A DNA stretch of 64,000 nt from assembly GCA_009859145.1 (NCBI GenBank), contig VRVR01000003.1, forward strand, positions 124,001-188,000, in the 5' to 3' direction. The notes below the pieces were generated by a model. It was given only the letters and a program-made list of their open reading frames with translations, searched no databases and was not told the DNA's origin. Origin of the DNA: Andalucia godoyi (lineage: Eukaryota; Discoba; Jakobea; Jakobida; Andaluciidae). Shown in pieces: positions 40,341 through 48,928 of this stretch (positions within the stretch are counted from its first letter, which is position 1; the number at the start of each line of letters is the position of its first letter). The translations under genes and the position numbers were made by a program.

Positions 40341-41219
40341 TGCGTAGTGTTTATATGATGTATATCCTCTGTGTGTGTCTGTCTCTGTGTGGGTGTGTGC
40401 GGGTGTGCGGGTGTGCGGGTGTCAGGGACTGTTCTTCTCTTTTCCTTCTGTTTCTCAATGGGCTCGAAGCGGGAGAAAAAGAGGATCGGGAGAAAAAAGG
40501 ACAAGAAAAAAGACAAGTGGAGAATGACTATGAGAGGAGGGGGGTTGGGGGAAACAAAAGAAGGAAAAAGAAAAAAGTGAGAGAAAGTGAGAGAGAGAAA
40601 GAGGGAGGGGAGTGAGAGAGAGAGAGAAATGCTTTTGAAGTTCCGAGAAAGAAAGGACGGGGCAATTTGGGCATCGCATTTGGATATCGGAGACTGGAGG
40701 ATATAGGGATTCGACGACCGAAAAAAAAATCATATGAAGAATCCGCAACAGTTTGCAAGTCGTGTCTCGGAGCCTTCTTTTTTTCTTTATTAATTTTATT
40801 AATTATATAAATTATCAGTTATTTTCCTTCGCGCCAAATGGTCGTTCATCAAATACCTCCTTTTCTTCTTTTTCTGTTTGCCTGTTTTTTTATTCTGTTT
40901 TGTAGGTTGTTCATTTGGGAATGTCGCTGGAAACAGAAACGGGATGAAGTGGGTGAAGGGGGTGCAAGAGACTTGCAGTTATAACTCTCTCTCTCTCTCT
41001 GTGCTCTTTTTAAATATTATTTTAATAATAATAGTTCATTTTTGTTGGAGAACTTCCAAATGGTCGTGGAGAAGTGACGGTCTGTAGAACAACAGAGAGT
41101 GCACATATGTCCCTGATGTTCGTTCTATCCGTACGCGCTGCCTCCTGATCCTTCGAGATGCCAACCCCTGAAAGCAATAATAATATATGTTTTTTCCCTT
41201 GTATGCGCGCGCTTCAGAC
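40341..41219. other. Kinase upstream spacer
   Basis: This 879-nt region begins with GTGTGT/CTCTGT sequence near 40365-40420. A long purine-rich stretch (AGAGAGAAA, GGGAGGGGAG) follows at about 40470-40630. AT-rich sequence and a (CT)n run at about 40987-41000 come next. No gene is recognised. It probably holds the kinase promoter. Confidence 0.45.
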
Positions 41220-41495
41220 ATGGCATCGGATGTGGATGCGTTTCATGTTCCGTCCCGAGTTCTCCTAGCAATCAGCACGCCCCTCTTCGCGCTGAAGCGA
41301 AAAGGATTGAAGAAAAAAAGAAAAAAGAAAAAAGAAAAAAGAAAAAAGAAAAAGAAAAAAGAAAAAGAAAAAAAAGCAGCAGCAGTGCGGACAGTGCGAT
41401 TAATCGACAGCTGCCGTACTGCTTTTGATCGATTGCACGATCGATCCGAATCTGCTGATCTGGCCTCAAAGGGTGGTGGCTCTTTTGTGATTTGA
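41220..41495 (+). CDS. Doubtful small Lys-rich ORF
   Basis: A 91-codon ORF starts MASDVDAFHVPSRVLLAIST. An AAAAAG-type microsatellite (about 41311-41376) encodes a Lys/Glu run in its middle, and it ends SKGGGSFVI. The first 30 codons look gene-like, but no family is known and the repeat alone could keep the frame open. It lies just upstream of the spartin gene and could instead be part of that gene's 5' region. Confidence 0.25.
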   Translation: MASDVDAFHVPSRVLLAISTPLFALKRKGLKKKRKKKKEKRKKKKKKEKEKKAAAVRTVRLIDSCRTAFDRLHDRSESADLASKGGGSFVI

Positions 41496-41657
41496 CAAAA
41501 CGATTTTTGATTTCCTTCTTGCGCTTCTCCATCGTGTTCTGTTCTTTTCCTGTTTGCTGCCGAGTCCGTGTTTCTTTCCAAACACCTCCTCTTTTTCTTT
41601 CTTTCTTCTTTTTCAACCGAAAGCAATCAAACTAACAAACAAGAAACGAGGAAAAGA

Positions 41658-42722
41658 ATGTCTGATCGACCTGCCGAACTTTCTTTAGCTGCGGACGCGG
41701 TCCAAGTGTACAAGGTGGAGAACGGAGTCCAAGAGTATCTCGAGACAGCCGAACTTCGGGTTCTTGAGACTGTCATTACGGATGCAGAAAAGGCAGAAGC
41801 GGAGTTCCCGGAAGACTCGCCGGGAGAAATTCTTTTGTTGCAGATTGGATCGTTGAATCTCCCGCTTGCCCCCCACATTCCCACTCTTCGGCTGGCTCGT
41901 CGCAACTACATGATCGCTCAAAATGGCGGTGTCTTTTATGCCATTTTGTTCCCGCATGACTGTGAAGAGGAAATCATTAATGAGTTTGAAGAGCTCTTGA
42001 AGAGCCGGACTGCATACAAGATTACCGGAACGGACGGAAAGGTGGTTGCGGTTGCCTCCAAGACGACGACGGGGGTTGCTGTCGGATCGGCAATGATCGT
42101 GAAGGGGATTGAAAAGGGAACTGCGATGGCGGTGAAGGGACTGCGATTTGCGTCTGGGTTCATCCGCTCAAAGGTGAAGCCCAAGGAGGAAGCTGTGCAC
42201 GTGTCATCGCAGGTGATGTCCAAGGCACATCAGGCCAAGATTCTGTCATCCACCGCCGTCACCGTTTCACAAGGGCTTGTTAACGGCATGGTTGCCATGT
42301 CCAAGGAAATGGCAAAGACATTGGCGGAGGGAATCAACAAGACAGAGTTTGGCCACAAGATGCAGTCAAACTCTTCGGGACCAAAGATGCAAGCCGCCAA
42401 GCAAGTGGGATTTGCAACACTCGCTGCGGTCTCGGATATTTTTGAAGCCATGGGCAAAGCAGGTAAGACGGTTGTCAAGGAGGCTGGAAATGCAACGGCA
42501 GAAGTAGTCGGACATAGGTATGGGGCAGAGGCAGAGGATTTGACCAGAGTCGCCGGAGCGGCAGCAGGTAACCTTGGTTTGGCTGCTTCAAACGTCTCTG
42601 GACTCGGTATGAAGACCATCGTCAAGAAGACTGCGGTCGAAACCGCGAAAGAGGTCGCGAAGAACGAGTCTTCGGAAAACTCTTCAAAGAATCCAGACTC
42701 GGTCAACGAGGAAGTTGAATAA
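41658..42722 (+). CDS. SPART: Spartin/senescence-domain protein
   Basis: Proteins with this domain (spartin in animals, ERD7-type in plants) act at lipid droplets and endosomes and bind lipids. The 354-aa product has an N-terminal beta-rich region (about 15-120; VLETVITDAEKAE, PTLRLARRNYMI, GGVFYAILFP). A C-terminal Ala/Gly/Val-rich senescence domain (about 150-330) has alternating VAVGSAMIVKGIEKGTAMAVKG and GFATLAAVSDIFEAMGKAGK segments that form amphipathic helices. There is no MIT domain, so it is closer to the plant/protist form. ATG 41658 was chosen; the upstream frame is pyrimidine-rich and low complexity. Confidence 0.88.
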   Translation: MSDRPAELSLAADAVQVYKVENGVQEYLETAELRVLETVITDAEKAEAEFPEDSPGEILLLQIGSLNLPLAPHIPTLRLARRNYMIAQNGGVFYAILFPHDCEEEIINEFEELLKSRTAYKITGTDGKVVAVASKTTTGVAVGSAMIVKGIEKGTAMAVKGLRFASGFIRSKVKPKEEAVHVSSQVMSKAHQAKILSSTAVTVSQGLVNGMVAMSKEMAKTLAEGINKTEFGHKMQSNSSGPKMQAAKQVGFATLAAVSDIFEAMGKAGKTVVKEAGNATAEVVGHRYGAEAEDLTRVAGAAAGNLGLAASNVSGLGMKTIVKKTAVETAKEVAKNESSENSSKNPDSVNEEVE

Positions 42723-42813
42723 AGGAAACAGCGACATTGGTTGGCACAAGCGAGTGGAAAACCGTAAGTCTGTGTATTCAAGATTTGAAAGGAAAACACT
42801 CGTTAAAGACCCT

Positions 42814-42936
42814 CGCCTACATTATCCACTGAACATGCACATCTACGAATGGACATGCATATTCAATCTTGCATCCCGTTGCTCGGAAGGGTATAGGCCC
42901 CAACATGCATCACGGCGCTCTTCAGATAAATGTTCC
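42814..42936 (+). repeat. Decayed copy of the dispersed repeat
   Basis: CGCCTACATTATCCACTGAAC aligns with the left end of copies 1 and 2. About 80 nt later the core GGGTATAGGCCCCAACATG recurs, followed by CAGATAAATGTTCCG, which matches AGATAGATGTTGC. The intervening sequence is strongly diverged. This appears to be an older insertion downstream of the spartin gene. Confidence 0.65.
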
Positions 42937-43323
42937 GCGCTCCGTTCCCAATCTCGATCAATCGGTGAGCCACTTTCTCAGCGTGACACGTTGTTCCTGA
43001 GAAGGGTGCATTTTGATTCTGACGGCCCTAGCAGCAGGCGCTTTCGTGTCCTCAGTTGTAGCGCGATTGATGCACCTGGAGATGCGAGATCGTGTCTTGG
43101 AAGTTCGCCTCTTGGCAGTGCGCTGAACGAATGATAGATGGCTACGCGTAAGCACGAATTCCCTGTGAAGCAAACGTGCTAGTGTCGGCCAGTATTGACC
43201 GTGTCTGATTATGGATGCTTCCTTCCGTGTGCATGACAATGACGTGTTATTATTATTCAACGGCACGGATCTTAAAAGACGTCTTTTTATCAATAATTCA
43301 GCACTTGTATCTCAAACACTGGT
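42937..43323. other. Convergent spacer between spartin and SGT2 genes
   Basis: This 387-nt unique sequence has no supported ORF or recognisable RNA. It may include further decayed repeat sequence and the 3' ends of both genes. Confidence 0.35.
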
Positions 43324-44841
43324 TCATGCAGAGGCATCTTCTTGCTTCATCTTCTCGAGAAACTCACCAGCAGCCTGGAGGACTTCTGGATCTCCCATGA
43401 AGGACATGACGCCAAACGGTCCTTGCTGTTCAACAGTCTCGATGGCCATTCTGTACTTTGGATTCTTCTGCTTCATCGCTTGCACATCCGGACGCTTGAG
43501 AACTTCCTGCAAATAAGCGGGATTCGAGAACTTCGCCATCAGATCCGGGGTCAACATTCCCATCAGACTGTTCAAATCATACGTCTTGGCAGGTCCAGCA
43601 GCAGCAGCAGCCGTCGCAGCAACGGATGCTGGCCCACTATGCGATTCTCCCTGGGTTCCAGCGTCCTCCTCGGCCTGTCCCTGACCGTTCTCGCCATCCT
43701 CCACACCATCATGATCATCATCACCATTCGCTGCGGGAGTTTCCATGTTCGCAAAGGGATTCGCGCCGCCTGCTCCAGCATTTCCACCCAGCGCTCCGGC
43801 AACCGACGCAAACAGGTTGGCCATATTTCCTCCTCCGCCACCAGACAGAACGTCTCCTGCAACTCGTCCAATTACATCCTGCATTCCAGGCTGCTGCATC
43901 ATTGTCGACGCCATTCGCATCAGATTCTCCATTCCACCTGAACCTCCAGCAAGCCCCTGCAGCAGGCCCGCCAATGGATTTGCACCAGCACCAGCACCAG
44001 CACCAGCACCAGCACCAGCACCAGCACCAGCACCAGCACCAGCACCGACACCGGAGGAAGCAGAGTGCGAGGACGAAGAAGCAGACGCCATCTTTTCGCG
44101 GACTTGTGCCAGGCTCGTCTGAAATGACTCGTTCTCCGGTTCAAGTTCCACCGCTCTGAGATACTGCTGCTCAGCCTGGCGAAATCGGCCGTCATACAAG
44201 TACGCATTTCCCATTCGCTGATACGCCTTTGCGTAGCCGGGGTTCACACGCACTGCTTCCTGGCAGTCCCGGATTGCGTCTGCGTACTTCTCCAGATAAA
44301 TGAATGCAGCAGCTCTGTTTGCCCAGAACACCGCATTGCTCGGTTCTCCTTCAATTGCTCGTGAATAGCACGAGATGGCTTCATCGTATTTTTTCTCGCC
44401 AACCAGCTGGTTTCCCTTATTTTTCCATTCCTCGGGAGTTGTCTTCGCCTCTGCTTCCTTTCTCTGCTTTTCCTGAGCAATGTAGCGATCTCGCGCAGTT
44501 GCATATCGCCTGGAGTACTCCTCAGAGCCTTCCGTGCACCCCGCAAAGAACCCCTTTGCCTTGAGCGACGCAATAAATGCAGAAAACCGAGAATCCGCTT
44601 CGATCGAAATTCCCAGTGCTTCTGTCCCCCGAAGAAACACCTGCTCCAGCGAATGCGGAGAAAGAGTCAACAACGCACTGTCATACTGGTTAAGCGAGCT
44701 CACATCGACACGAAACACCTCTCCAATGCACTGCGTTGCAACTTCAAGACCCTCTGCCGACTCGGGATGTCTCGATGCATATCCATTCAGGTATTCAACA
44801 ATCGCAAACGCAAGTCGCTGTTCAGCAGTGTACGACGACAT
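43324..44841 (-). CDS. SGT2: SGT2/SGTA TPR co-chaperone
   Basis: SGT2 hands tail-anchored proteins from Hsp70 to the GET pathway and binds Hsp70/Hsp90 tails. The 505-aa product has an N-terminal SGTA dimerisation domain (about 1-65, [30 protein letters not shown]). A three-repeat TPR domain follows (about 142-255; [52 protein letters not shown]). A Gly-Ala run encoded by a hexanucleotide repeat is next. Met/Gly-rich and STI1-like segments follow ([36 protein letters not shown]). It is longer than animal SGTA (about 310 aa) because of the expanded C-terminal region. Start ATG 44841 gives [16 protein letters not shown]70 with an EEVD tail at 58.8 kb is a plausible client. Confidence 0.93.
   Translation of the reverse strand: MSSYTAEQRLAFAIVEYLNGYASRHPESAEGLEVATQCIGEVFRVDVSSLNQYDSALLTLSPHSLEQVFLRGTEALGISIEADSRFSAFIASLKAKGFFAGCTEGSEEYSRRYATARDRYIAQEKQRKEAEAKTTPEEWKNKGNQLVGEKKYDEAISCYSRAIEGEPSNAVFWANRAAAFIYLEKYADAIRDCQEAVRVNPGYAKAYQRMGNAYLYDGRFRQAEQQYLRAVELEPENESFQTSLAQVREKMASASSSSHSASSGVGAGAGAGAGAGAGAGAGAGAGANPLAGLLQGLAGGSGGMENLMRMASTMMQQPGMQDVIGRVAGDVLSGGGGGNMANLFASVAGALGGNAGAGGANPFANMETPAANGDDDHDGVEDGENGQGQAEEDAGTQGESHSGPASVAATAAAAAGPAKTYDLNSLMGMLTPDLMAKFSNPAYLQEVLKRPDVQAMKQKNPKYRMAIETVEQQGPFGVMSFMGDPEVLQAAGEFLEKMKQEDASA
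43982..44046. repeat. Hexanucleotide (GCACCA)n tract inside SGT2
   Basis: About ten to eleven near-perfect GCACCA units encode the Gly-Ala repeat of SGT2 on the minus strand. Confidence 0.9.
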
Positions 44842-45880
44842 TCTTTCGGCCTCAAAAAAGGAAGACAGAAAAGAAGAAAGAAAAGAAATAAAGACAGAAT
44901 GAGAAAGGATAAAGTGTGTATTGGTAGCTTTGACAGTCTCGAAAACAAGCAAATAATAATAATAATATACATACATACTTACATACAAAAGACAGCAATG
45001 AGTGACTCAGTGAGAGAGACAGATAGAGAGAGACAGAGACAGAGAGGAAAAAGGTCAAGTCACAGAGTGGAATTTTTTTTTACAGCCGAGAGCACGCAGC
45101 CATTTTGCAAGTTTGGGAGGCACGTCTGTCATCACAAACTCACGCCACCGCTTGGCGCGGATCTTCGATCAACGTGTATCACATCATTCACCGAGAGACT
45201 CAGCACGAAGCGAGTCACGGAAGAACAGGGAAGAAATCTAACTTCTTCCGCAACGCAGGTGCGAAAGATCGGTTGGCATAGCACAAACTTTCGCGTCTCC
45301 TCCTGCAGTTGATTCAACTGTTGCCCGGTTATTTCTTTTTCGTCGATTCGTCGATTCTTCTTTTGAACTTCCTCGTCAGCACAGACAACACTCTCCACCT
45401 GTCTCACAACAGGTGCCGCAACAGAGTTACCATGGATCGCCCAGCTCGTCCACGAGTCACGAGGTTGGCACGTTGCTGATTCGACTACCTTCAGTCAGCG
45501 ATTCGCCCGGCTGCAGTGGGCCCTCCTCCGCGAGCTCCCTTGGGTGAGGCAAATTCGCATGAAGTTGTTTGCGACACAAAGAAAACGGGGAAGACCGGGA
45601 TGACCAAGGGAAAAAAAACATCCTGGGCCTTTGTTTTTCTCCCCACGCCCCACCACACTGGTGTGAACCATCAACCAGAAAAAGAAGAAGAAGAAGAAGA
45701 AGAAGAAGAAGAAGAAGAATAAGAAGGAACAATTAAAAGAACTTTCCCCATACACATGGATTAGCGTTCATCAAAGTGGTGAATGAACCGTTCTGCAGAA
45801 GACTCGAGCCAGCCCTTGGCAGACGCGCGAAGACCTCAGAGAAGGGCAGCAAAACGACGGCAAAGTTTCAGAAACTGCAG
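44842..45880. repeat. SGT2 upstream spacer with (GAA)n
   Basis: This 1.04-kb region has purine-rich sequence upstream of SGT2 (pyrimidine-rich on its coding strand), (AGAGAC)-type repeats at about 45010-45050 and a (GAA)n tract at about 45681-45719. Short frames on the minus strand at 45130-45407 show no convincing family. Confidence 0.5.
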
Positions 45881-46552
45881 CTAGCGGATTCCAGCAGCCT
45901 GGAACACCCTGGATGTGGAAGCAGCCACGAGTGCCGCGAGCTCTGCGTCGTGCATGAAGTCAATAAGAATTCGCTGGAACATCAGCCAGCCTGCATCGCC
46001 GTGGAATCCATGCCGACCGAGTACCGACTGGTGCAGCGGCAACAGTCTCTTCAGCAATGCCAGTCTCTTGGCTACAACATCCGCTCCCCCATTTTGAATC
46101 TCATTGTCGTTGCGAATCACCGACAGAAACTCTTCCGAGTCCATCGCTGCACACACCTGCTGGGTGATTTCACGAACCCTGGCAAGAGAAAGGGCCACGG
46201 TCCGGGTGTTGGAGATCGACATTGGCGACATTCCAAAGCACTTTTCCATTATGAACGACCATCGATCTGCATTCTGTGCGTAAAGATCCGGGTTTTGAGA
46301 AGCAAGGATGGAGAACTCGGCATTGAACTCGGAAAGCCCCGTTTGGGTACTCTCAAATCCGTGTCTGCTAATTTCTTCGAGCTGAACAGGAAGGACAACG
46401 CGCAGAAGCTGCTGCCATCGAGCAAAAAGAGGAGACTGACTTTCGAGGTCGCGGATCGATTGCAGAGCTGCCATGAATTGCGGTTGTTGAATTCGCTGCA
46501 TGACCGTTTGGACGTACTCCGTTGCGCCTCGCAGAGAAAGAGGTTTAGCCAT
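45881..46552 (-). CDS. Tandem C10-domain protein (C12orf57-like)
   Basis: The 223-aa product contains two related helical units. Unit 1 (about 5-105) reads from EYVQTVMQRIQQPQFMAAL through LRVVLPVQLEEISRHGFEST to SFIMEKCFGM. Unit 2 (about 125-222) reads from EITQQVCAAMDSEEFLSVIR through LKRLLPLHQSVLGRHGFHGD to LAALVAASTSRVF. Both share the pattern LxxxLPxxxxxxxRHGF, which matches the core of the animal C10 (C12orf57) family (FVLPVxxxIQQEVxxxYGF). C10 proteins are normally about 125 aa with a single unit. Function in protists is unknown. The unit boundaries and homology are inferred by eye. Start ATG 46552 was preferred to longer low-complexity extensions. Confidence 0.7.
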   Translation of the reverse strand: MAKPLSLRGATEYVQTVMQRIQQPQFMAALQSIRDLESQSPLFARWQQLLRVVLPVQLEEISRHGFESTQTGLSEFNAEFSILASQNPDLYAQNADRWSFIMEKCFGMSPMSISNTRTVALSLARVREITQQVCAAMDSEEFLSVIRNDNEIQNGGADVVAKRLALLKRLLPLHQSVLGRHGFHGDAGWLMFQRILIDFMHDAELAALVAASTSRVFQAAGIR

Positions 46553-47212
46553 TTGAGGATGTTTCCCCCTTCTTTTTTCCCCACTGAACAAAGAAAAACT
46601 GTGGAACTGGGAAGCCGATGCAATGCAAGTAAAAATGAATAGCCGTGTGATGTGAGAGGCAATCAGGTTTATGAAGAAACGGCAAAATACGCACGACGTA
46701 CTACAAGAACCCCGAGGTCGATCCCCAGCTTCTTGAGCATTTTTTTTTTCTGAGGCCAACCAAACTCTGCACCTGCCCGAGTTCCATTTTTGCTTGCATC
46801 CACAATTCATTTATATACAACGGGGGGACTGCGCAGTTCTTCTTGGGGTTGATGTGGAGCGTTACAAAGCCAGCATCGTCTTATCATTGCGATGGCATAT
46901 ACGAGAGAATCGCCAGTCTGCGCATGTACCCAAACAGCAAGCATCTCCATCAAGCGAAGCGTGCACTTCTGATAAGGAGAGGAGGCGAAGACGCTCCCAC
47001 CACCACCACCCTCAAATACATTGGAAGCAAAATGAGATCGATTGACACGATCCAAGAGTGCCAAAAAAAAACCGATGCCAGGTAGCTGAGCGGTAACAAA
47101 GGCCAGCCGAAGCCGGCATCTTCGACTCGGCGGCTGTTCAGTGAAGACGGCCAAACAACAAAATGCGAACGGAGGGAAAACCAACAACAGATGTGGACAC
47201 GAGATTCCGCCC
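46553..47212. other. Spacer between C10-type and COQ4 genes
   Basis: This 660-nt region on the 5' side of the C10-type gene and 3' side of COQ4 holds a doubtful 77-codon plus-strand ORF at 46852-47085 (MWSVTKPASSYHCDGIYERI...). A GATGCC/GGCATC hairpin lies at about 47073-47122. Neither is assigned a function. Confidence 0.35.
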
Positions 47213-47929
47213 TCAGGCACCGACTTCTGAAGGATGGACCGGGGCAGGATGGATGTTGTACATATCTCGAATTTGCGTGAGGGGCATCGTCAGCATGGAC
47301 TCGTATGGGATGCAAAGCATGTTTTTTTGGAACACCGGTACGTTCTCGACGACCCACGGTATGACTTCGGATGTGAGGAACCTTCTCTTTTCGGGCGACA
47401 GAAGCACCAGCGCAGAGCCAATTCCAGAAAACAGTCCAATGGGAAACTTTGTTTGCACCCACTCCGTCCACTTGACTGTCAGTTCGCCAAGGACAGTCGG
47501 CGGCTGACCGAGCAACACGTGCCAGAAATCGTGTACTTCTCTGTATCTCTGCCAGATGTATGCATGTTCAGCGTTATCAACAAACCGGACAACTGGCCTG
47601 TCATCGGAAGAATAACCGTGAGATGCCATGAACTGATAATAGGCATGCCCAAGCGTTCCAACATGCACTTTCTTCAATTCATCAAGATTCAGCTGCGGCA
47701 AAGCAGTCGAAATTCTAGGCTTTTCCGCAAGGATCCGTGCACCATCTTCATCCTGAAGCATGTATCGATGCATCTGACCAAGAAACGGACCCGCAGTCAC
47801 TTCGCCAACCACTCCGACGGAATCCGCACGCGTCGGATCACACAGCGCACGAACTGCCGAAGTCGCAAACACAAGAGCCTTCTGCGGCGTGGACAGCAGC
47901 TTGTGCGATGGATAGAGCAGTCTCGACAT
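47213..47929 (-). CDS. COQ4: Ubiquinone biosynthesis protein COQ4
   Basis: COQ4 organises the mitochondrial CoQ synthome and takes part in C1 decarboxylation/hydroxylation of the CoQ precursor. The 238-aa product has the family core: YPSHKLLSTPQKALVFATSA, GHAYYQFMASHGYSSDDRP, VRFVDNAEHAYIWQRYREV and the zinc motif HDFWH within VHDFWHVLLGQPPTVLGE. It ends with WVVENVPVFQKNMLCIPYE and the conserved MPLTQIRDMYNI. The N-terminus is short and basic (MSRLLYPSHK), so a classic long presequence is not obvious. Length is typical. Start ATG 47929. Confidence 0.96.
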   Translation of the reverse strand: MSRLLYPSHKLLSTPQKALVFATSAVRALCDPTRADSVGVVGEVTAGPFLGQMHRYMLQDEDGARILAEKPRISTALPQLNLDELKKVHVGTLGHAYYQFMASHGYSSDDRPVVRFVDNAEHAYIWQRYREVHDFWHVLLGQPPTVLGELTVKWTEWVQTKFPIGLFSGIGSALVLLSPEKRRFLTSEVIPWVVENVPVFQKNMLCIPYESMLTMPLTQIRDMYNIHPAPVHPSEVGA

Positions 47930-48127
47930 CCCAATCTGCTATTTTCAAGCACCCAAAATGCGTCTCAAAGAAGAACAGACGACGACAAAGACGGAAGAAG
48001 AAGAAGTTTTAAATTAAAATTAAAACGAAAAACGAAAAACGAAAAATAATAATAATTATTATTATTATTAAAAAAAAAGAAAGGAAAGGAAAAGAAGAGC
48101 TGAGATTCATCGCAAGTTGAACTACGG

Positions 48128-48640
48128 TTGACTGCTTTTGTGTATCAGCATTGAAACATCAAACAATGCGATTTTCTTACCGTAGTCAAGTCTAGAATGT
48201 TTTTCATTCTTTCACTTTTTTGTGCGTTCATTCTATCACATCTTCCATTTGTCTTTCCTCAAGCAGCACCTTTCATCAAAGACAAAACATCTCATGGCTC
48301 CAAAGAGGGGATCTTCCCAACAAACTCAAACCGGCCATGTCCGAAGATACCGAGAACCAAGAAACCTGTTGATTCCCTCTTGTCGCAACTTGCTGAACAA
48401 GCGGATGATCATCAAATCACGACGATGTGATCGATTTTCGTTCGGAATTCGCGCTTTCAAGTCAGAGAACAAGAAGGAGCAAAGACAAAAGCGGCGTTCG
48501 CCGACCACATTCTGTTTCCTCCAACGTTCCTTTTTGGATGTTGAATCGATTGGAGAATTCGTTGGTTGCGAAGACCCTTTGATGTAGAGTCGGTTCAATT
48601 GAATCTGTCTTCAGTGACAGCTTAGCTGATGATCAATAGT
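48128..48640 (+). repeat. 513-bp dispersed inverted repeat, copy B
   Basis: This is the counterpart of copy A (11536-12048) in opposite orientation, about 36 kb away. It starts TTGACTGCTTTTGTG and ends GATCAATAGT. Identity between copies appears complete. It lies between the COQ4 promoter and the IFT88 3' end and abuts a decayed copy of the other repeat family. Confidence 0.9.
48197..48430 (+). CDS. Putative small secreted protein in repeat copy B
   Basis: This 77-codon ORF is identical to that at 11746-11979, with the same signal-peptide-like start and an ATG at 48197. Sixty-nine nt of repeat lie upstream and 210 nt downstream. If genuine, this is a recently duplicated gene. Confidence 0.35.
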   Translation: MFFILSLFCAFILSHLPFVFPQAAPFIKDKTSHGSKEGIFPTNSNRPCPKIPRTKKPVDSLLSQLAEQADDHQITTM

Positions 48641-48671
48641 CCACTGTGTGCGCACATCAGCATTTATTTTG

Positions 48672-48775
48672 CGAACGCCGGAGTGCGTGTTGGGGCCTAT
48701 CTCCTTCTCGGTAATGCAACGCAGTCCGGATTGCAATATTTGATGATGCAGCGTCAGCGATGGCTGTGTGTGACC
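48672..48775 (-). repeat. Decayed copy of the dispersed repeat, minus orientation
   Basis: Read on the minus strand it contains CATCGCTGACGCTGCATCATC, then TTGCAATCC, then GATAGGCCCCAACACGCACT. These are in the same order as in copies 1 and 2. It is strongly diverged. Confidence 0.6.
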
Positions 48776-48928
48776 GATGTTCAATGCAGGCGCTGAGCAA
48801 GCGCTACGATCCACGAAGCCATACGCCGGCGAACTGCAACAACAACTGCAGCAGATAAAAAAAATGAGGGATCTGTCTTTTTAAACAAAAACATTATTAT
48901 TTTTAAAGTTAAAAAATAAAGTGTTAGT

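Noticed and set aside
45056..45132. Minus-strand 25-codon ORF containing KLAKWLRALG, reminiscent of the start of a Mut7-C PIN domain
   Set aside because: It stops after a poly-A-derived Lys run and no continuation of the domain can be found in any frame or plausible splice. It is probably chance.
45132..45407. Minus-strand 91-codon frame with a prefoldin-like helical stretch
   Set aside because: The resemblance is generic heptad pattern, no GTATGY splice site extends it, and the second half is not protein-like.
47085..47145. tRNA-like GGTAGCTGAGCGGTAAC followed by TTCGACTC
   Set aside because: The D-arm-like and T-arm-like strings do not fit tRNA spacing or acceptor pairing. The real pairing is a simple GATGCC/GGCATC hairpin.
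46807..47220. 137-codon minus-strand frame at the COQ4 3' end
   Set aside because: It overlaps the COQ4 stop, has no family match, and has a composition that follows the antisense of low-complexity plus-strand sequence.
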